Program-made: the position numbers and the translations under genes
The notes under the pieces: model-generated
What the model was told of the DNA's origin: nothing
The model's input: the letters and a program-made list of their open reading frames with translations, nothing else
Databases searched by the model: none
Shown: positions 60,805-64,000 of the stretch, in pieces
How positions within the stretch are numbered: the stretch's first letter is position 1
Layout: each line of letters begins with the position of its first letter
NCBI RefSeq assembly: GCF_023534745.1
Contig: NZ_JAMHJQ010000009.1
Coordinates: 1 to 64,000, forward strand
DNA: 64,000 nt
Direction: 5' to 3'
Origin: Streptomyces sp. 35G-GA-8
GTDB lineage: Bacteria; Actinomycetota; Actinomycetes; Streptomycetales; Streptomycetaceae

Positions 60805-62577
60805 CTACTCGCCGGACTTCGCGGCCGGCTTGCGCAGCGCGATGTTCAGCTCGCGGAGGCGGGATTCGGCCAGCTCCGTGGGCGCGCCCATCATCAGATC
60901 CTGCGCGTTGCCGTTGAGCGGGAAGGCGATCGTCTCGCGGATGTTCGGCTCGTCGGCCAGCAGCATCACGATGCGGTCGACGCCCGGGGCGATGCCGCCG
61001 TGCGGCGGGGCGCCGAGGCGGAAGGCGCGGAGCATGCCGGCGAACTCGTGCTCGACGGTCTCGCGGTCGTAGCCCGCGATCTCGAACGCCTTGATCATCA
61101 GCTCGGGCTCGTGGTTACGGATCGCGCCCGAGGACAGCTCGATTCCGTTGCAGACGATGTCGTACTGCCACGCCAGGATGTCCAGCGGGTCCTTCGTCTC
61201 CAGGTCTTCCAGACCGCCCTGGGGCATCGAGAACGGGTTGTGCGAGAAGTCGATCTTCCCGGTCTCCTCGTCCTTCTCGTACATCGGGAAGTCGACGATC
61301 CAGCAGAACCGGAAGACGCCCTCCTCGAAGTGGCCCGCGCGCTTGGCCGCCTCGACGCGCACCGCGCTCATGATCTTGGAGACCTCGTCGAACTCGCCCG
61401 CGCCGAAGAAGACGGCGTGGCCGGGGACGAGCCCCAGGCGCTCGGTGAGCAGCTTGACGTTCTCCTCGGTGAGGAACTTGGCGATCGGGCCGCTCAGCGA
61501 GCCGTCCTCGCCGACCCGCACCCAGGCCAGGCCCTTCGCGCCGTGCTCGACGGCGTACTCCCCGAGCCCGTCGAAGAACTTCCGCGACTGGCCCGCCGTG
61601 TCGGGCACCGGCAGCGCGCGGACGTGCTTACCGGCGAACGCCTTGAACTCGGAGCCCTCGAAGACATCGGAGATGTCGGACAGTTCGAGCTTGGCGCGCA
61701 GGTCCGGCTTGTCGTTGCCGTACTTCAGCATCGACTCGCGGAACGGGATGCGCGGGAACGGCGAGGTGACATGGCGGCCGTTGCCGAACTCCTCGAACAG
61801 CTCGGTCATCAGCTTCTCGATCGGCCGGAAGACATCCTCCTGCTCGACGAAGCTCATCTCGACATCGAGCTGGTAGAACTCGCCGGGCGAGCGGTCGGCG
61901 CGGGCGTCCTCGTCGCGGAAGCAGGGCGCGATCTGGAAGTAGCGGTCGAAGCCCGAGATCATCAGCAGCTGCTTGAACTGCTGCGGCGCCTGTGGCAGCG
62001 CGTAGAACCTGCCCGGGTTCAGCCGGGACGGGACCACGAAGTCGCGGGCGCCCTCGGGGGAGGTCGCGGTGAGGATGGGCGTGGCCATCTCGTTGAAGCC
62101 CAGCGCGGTCATCTTGTGCCGGATGGCGGAGATGACGGCCGTCCGCAGCATGATGTTGCGGTGCATGCGCTCGCGGCGCAGGTCGAGGAAGCGGTACTCC
62201 AGTCGCCGCTCCTCGTTCACCCCGTCCTCGGCGTTGACCGTGAACGGCAGCGGACCCGCCGCGCCGAGGATCTCGACCTCGGAGACCTCGATCTCGATCT
62301 CGCCCGTCGACAGCTCCGGGTTGACGTTCTCCGCACCGCGCGCGGAGACCTTGCCGTCGATACGGACGACGGTCTCCTTCGTGAGCTTGGACAGCTCCTC
62401 GTTCGCGGGGGTGCCGGGGCGGGCCACGAGCTGGACCAGACCGTAGTGATCGCGGAGATCGATGAAGAGGATGCCGCCCAGGTCTCGGCGATTGTGCAGC
62501 CAGCCGCTCAGCCGGACGTCGGTACCGACGTCAGAGGCGCGGAGCTCGCCGCAGGTGTGGGACCTGTACCGATGCAT
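60805..62577 (-). CDS. aspS: Aspartyl-tRNA synthetase
   Basis: 590 aa, class II, bacterial type. N-terminal OB fold ([20 protein letters not shown]), motif 2 ([20 protein letters not shown]), bacterial GAD insert, motif 3 ([14 protein letters not shown]). It charges tRNA-Asp. Whether it also charges tRNA-Asn depends on gatCAB elsewhere. ATG 62577 matches family starts; the Shine-Dalgarno is weak (GGATG). Confidence 0.97.
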   Translation of the reverse strand: MHRYRSHTCGELRASDVGTDVRLSGWLHNRRDLGGILFIDLRDHYGLVQLVARPGTPANEELSKLTKETVVRIDGKVSARGAENVNPELSTGEIEIEVSEVEILGAAGPLPFTVNAEDGVNEERRLEYRFLDLRRERMHRNIMLRTAVISAIRHKMTALGFNEMATPILTATSPEGARDFVVPSRLNPGRFYALPQAPQQFKQLLMISGFDRYFQIAPCFRDEDARADRSPGEFYQLDVEMSFVEQEDVFRPIEKLMTELFEEFGNGRHVTSPFPRIPFRESMLKYGNDKPDLRAKLELSDISDVFEGSEFKAFAGKHVRALPVPDTAGQSRKFFDGLGEYAVEHGAKGLAWVRVGEDGSLSGPIAKFLTEENVKLLTERLGLVPGHAVFFGAGEFDEVSKIMSAVRVEAAKRAGHFEEGVFRFCWIVDFPMYEKDEETGKIDFSHNPFSMPQGGLEDLETKDPLDILAWQYDIVCNGIELSSGAIRNHEPELMIKAFEIAGYDRETVEHEFAGMLRAFRLGAPPHGGIAPGVDRIVMLLADEPNIRETIAFPLNGNAQDLMMGAPTELAESRLRELNIALRKPAAKSGE

Positions 62578-62731
62578 CGTCGTTTCATCCAGTTCTTGGC
62601 AAGTCGGGGTTGGCCGGACGGAAGCGCTGTGTCGTAGGAGGGCATTACCTCGTACGCCGTAACAGGTTACCGCCCGGCCATGACACACCCCTCGGTGGCG
62701 TTTGTTCTACACATATTCATAAAGTGGGACA

Positions 62732-64000
62732 ATGCGCACCGAGGATGTCCTGGCCGCGATCGCGACCGGTCTATGGCGCTGGGAGAACGCGTCCGACACC
62801 GTCACCCTCGACGCGGAGGCGTCCCGGCTGCTCGGCATGCCCGAAGAACCCGTGACCCTCACCACGGCCGCCGCGCGCTCCCGTCTGCACCCCATCGACT
62901 GGAACGAGATCGACGGCATCTTCAATCTCGCGCTCGCCGAGGGGACCCTCGCCGAGGCACGGCTGCGGATCGTGGACGAGAGCGGCCGGGTGCTCCGTAC
63001 CGTACGGGTCAGGGCCAAACCGGTCATCACGTCCCCGACCGAGGGGGACTACGAGATGATCGGCACGGTCCAGGCGATCACCGAGCCCCAGCCGGGCACC
63101 ACCGTCGAACGGTCCTCCGTCACCGGCGACTGGCGGCGCTCCCGCGAGGCATTCCTGCTCGACGCCGGCCGCGCGCTGGCCGAGGCCCGCTCGACCGCCG
63201 AGGTGCTGCGGGTCGCCGCCTCCCTGTCCATGCCCGGCTTCTCGCCGGACGGTCTCGCGGTCTACGGCGTCTCCGGCGAGCGGCTGACGATCATCGGCCA
63301 CCACGGGCACGCGCCGGAGGACTCGGCCCCGTTCGAGGGCATGACGGTGGACACCGACTACCCGGCGGCCGAGGTCGTACGGACCGGCCGGGCCATCTAT
63401 CTGCCGACCCCGGAGTCGTACGCCGACCGGTACCCCGCCACCTGGCGGTACGTGAAGCGCTTCGGCCGCCACTCGTGGGCCTTCCTGCCGCTGATCGTCG
63501 CGGGCCGCACGCTGGGCACCTGGATGGCCGCCTTCAAACACCGGGTCGCGTTCTCGCCCGACGAGCGGTCCGTCCTGACGACGGTGGCCCGGATGATGGC
63601 GCAGGCGCTGGCCCGCGCGAGCGTCGCCGAGACCGAGCGCGAGCTCTCCCTGGGCCTCCAGCGCACGATGATGCCCACGCTCGGCCCCGAGATCCCCGGC
63701 ATGACGATGGCCGCCCGGTACGTACCGACCGGCGGCGGCCTCCAGATCGGCGGCGACTGGTACGACATGATCCCGCTGCCCGGCGGCACCTCGCACTCCG
63801 AGGGGCGCTGGGGCGGACGCTTCGCGCTGGTCATCGGGGATGTCCAGGGCCATGACGTACGGGCCGCCGGCCTCATGGGCCAGCTGCGGATCGCCCTGCG
63901 CGCCTATGCCTCCGAGGGCCACCGCCCGGACGCGGTGCTCTCCCGCGCGTCCCGCTTCCTGGCCGGTCTCCAGTACTACCCGGGACGCGACGGCGGCAGC
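62732..64000 (+). CDS. SpoIIE-type PP2C phosphatase with PAS and GAF domains (cut by window end)
   Basis: At least 423 aa; the gene continues past 64000. A PAS-like domain (residues 1-115: GLWRWENASDTVTLDAEASR), a GAF domain (145-300: FSPDGLAVYGVSGERLTIIG) and the start of a SpoIIE phosphatase domain (LSLGLQRTMMPTLGPEIPGM, GGDWYDMIPLPGG, IGDVQGHDVRAAGLMGQLR) are seen. Such proteins dephosphorylate anti-anti-sigma factors in response to a signal. ATG 62732 with GTGGGA close upstream. It is divergent from aspS. Confidence 0.9.
   Translation, partial: MRTEDVLAAIATGLWRWENASDTVTLDAEASRLLGMPEEPVTLTTAAARSRLHPIDWNEIDGIFNLALAEGTLAEARLRIVDESGRVLRTVRVRAKPVITSPTEGDYEMIGTVQAITEPQPGTTVERSSVTGDWRRSREAFLLDAGRALAEARSTAEVLRVAASLSMPGFSPDGLAVYGVSGERLTIIGHHGHAPEDSAPFEGMTVDTDYPAAEVVRTGRAIYLPTPESYADRYPATWRYVKRFGRHSWAFLPLIVAGRTLGTWMAAFKHRVAFSPDERSVLTTVARMMAQALARASVAETERELSLGLQRTMMPTLGPEIPGMTMAARYVPTGGGLQIGGDWYDMIPLPGGTSHSEGRWGGRFALVIGDVQGHDVRAAGLMGQLRIALRAYASEGHRPDAVLSRASRFLAGLQYYPGRDGGS

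Overview
The window is chromosomal DNA of a high-GC actinomycete, almost certainly a Streptomyces. Evidence: very strong third-position GC bias, many GTG starts, consensus GGAGG-type ribosome sites, and families typical of the genus (XRE/DUF5753 with DUF397 partners, GPP34, DUF2630, SigE-type ECF sigma factor, SpoIIE-type phosphatase, TgmC-like methyltransferases, DmdR1-type iron boxes, a PHO box). I see no rRNA, tRNA, CRISPR array, transposase or integrase.

Layout. 1-1,060 holds the first copy of an unusual long inverted repeat (below). 1,068-9,075 is accessory: TetR regulator, ABC exporter, universal stress protein, an LLM monooxygenase/FMN reductase pair under a perfect 16-bp palindrome, a TgmC-like methyltransferase with an upstream mini-ORF, small membrane proteins and a GNAT enzyme. 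9,148-10,176 is a beta-lactamase-fold serine hydrolase. 10,268-18,083 is an iron-regulated block: two iron boxes, diaminobutyrate aminotransferase, diaminobutyrate decarboxylase, a 56-aa coupled ORF, an amine N-hydroxylase, a siderophore-binding lipoprotein and a flavin disulfide reductase. It looks like the front half of a rhizobactin/schizokinen pathway, but no synthetase is present. 18,263-26,687 carries GPP34, two TetR regulators, a nitroreductase, a secreted six-Cys protein, an APH-like kinase, an SGNH esterase, a YCII protein and a GNAT enzyme. 27,861-32,041 holds a compact regulator/peptide/methyltransferase locus and a degraded Gfo/Idh/MocA gene. 32,255-39,419 holds a PucR-type regulator, NfeD plus flotillin, a molybdopterin-fold protein, a DUF574 methyltransferase with its XRE regulator, and a glycosyltransferase. 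40,900-43,738 is a complete P450 electron-transfer operon (ferredoxin, reductase, P450). From about 43,800 the content is core-like: membrane proteins, DUF2630, FUSC, ATPase, S4 protein, PhoX with a PHO box, VWA protein, two-component system, metG, L,D-transpeptidase, ECF sigma with a membrane partner, DoxX, aspS and a SpoIIE-type phosphatase cut by the window end.

The most unusual feature is a dispersed repeat family of about 0.9-1.1 kb units, each made of two roughly 450-bp arms in inverted orientation around a short centre. Copies lie at 1-960, 22,815-23,748, 26,774-27,871 and 39,427-40,492, with an extra single arm at 40,498-40,857. A 45-bp imperfect palindrome from the centre also occurs alone at three sites, and at two of them it supplies a neighbouring gene's stop codon. 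The arms carry hairpins with compensatory base changes, contain no credible gene, and match no element I recognise.

A second candidate for an undescribed system is the locus at 28.1-31.8 kb. It has a DUF5753 regulator, DUF397 protein, ATPase, 74-aa Pro/Asp-rich peptide, TgmC-like methyltransferase and a 33-aa CxxCxGxG mini-protein. A 16-bp motif is repeated in both of its intergenic regions.
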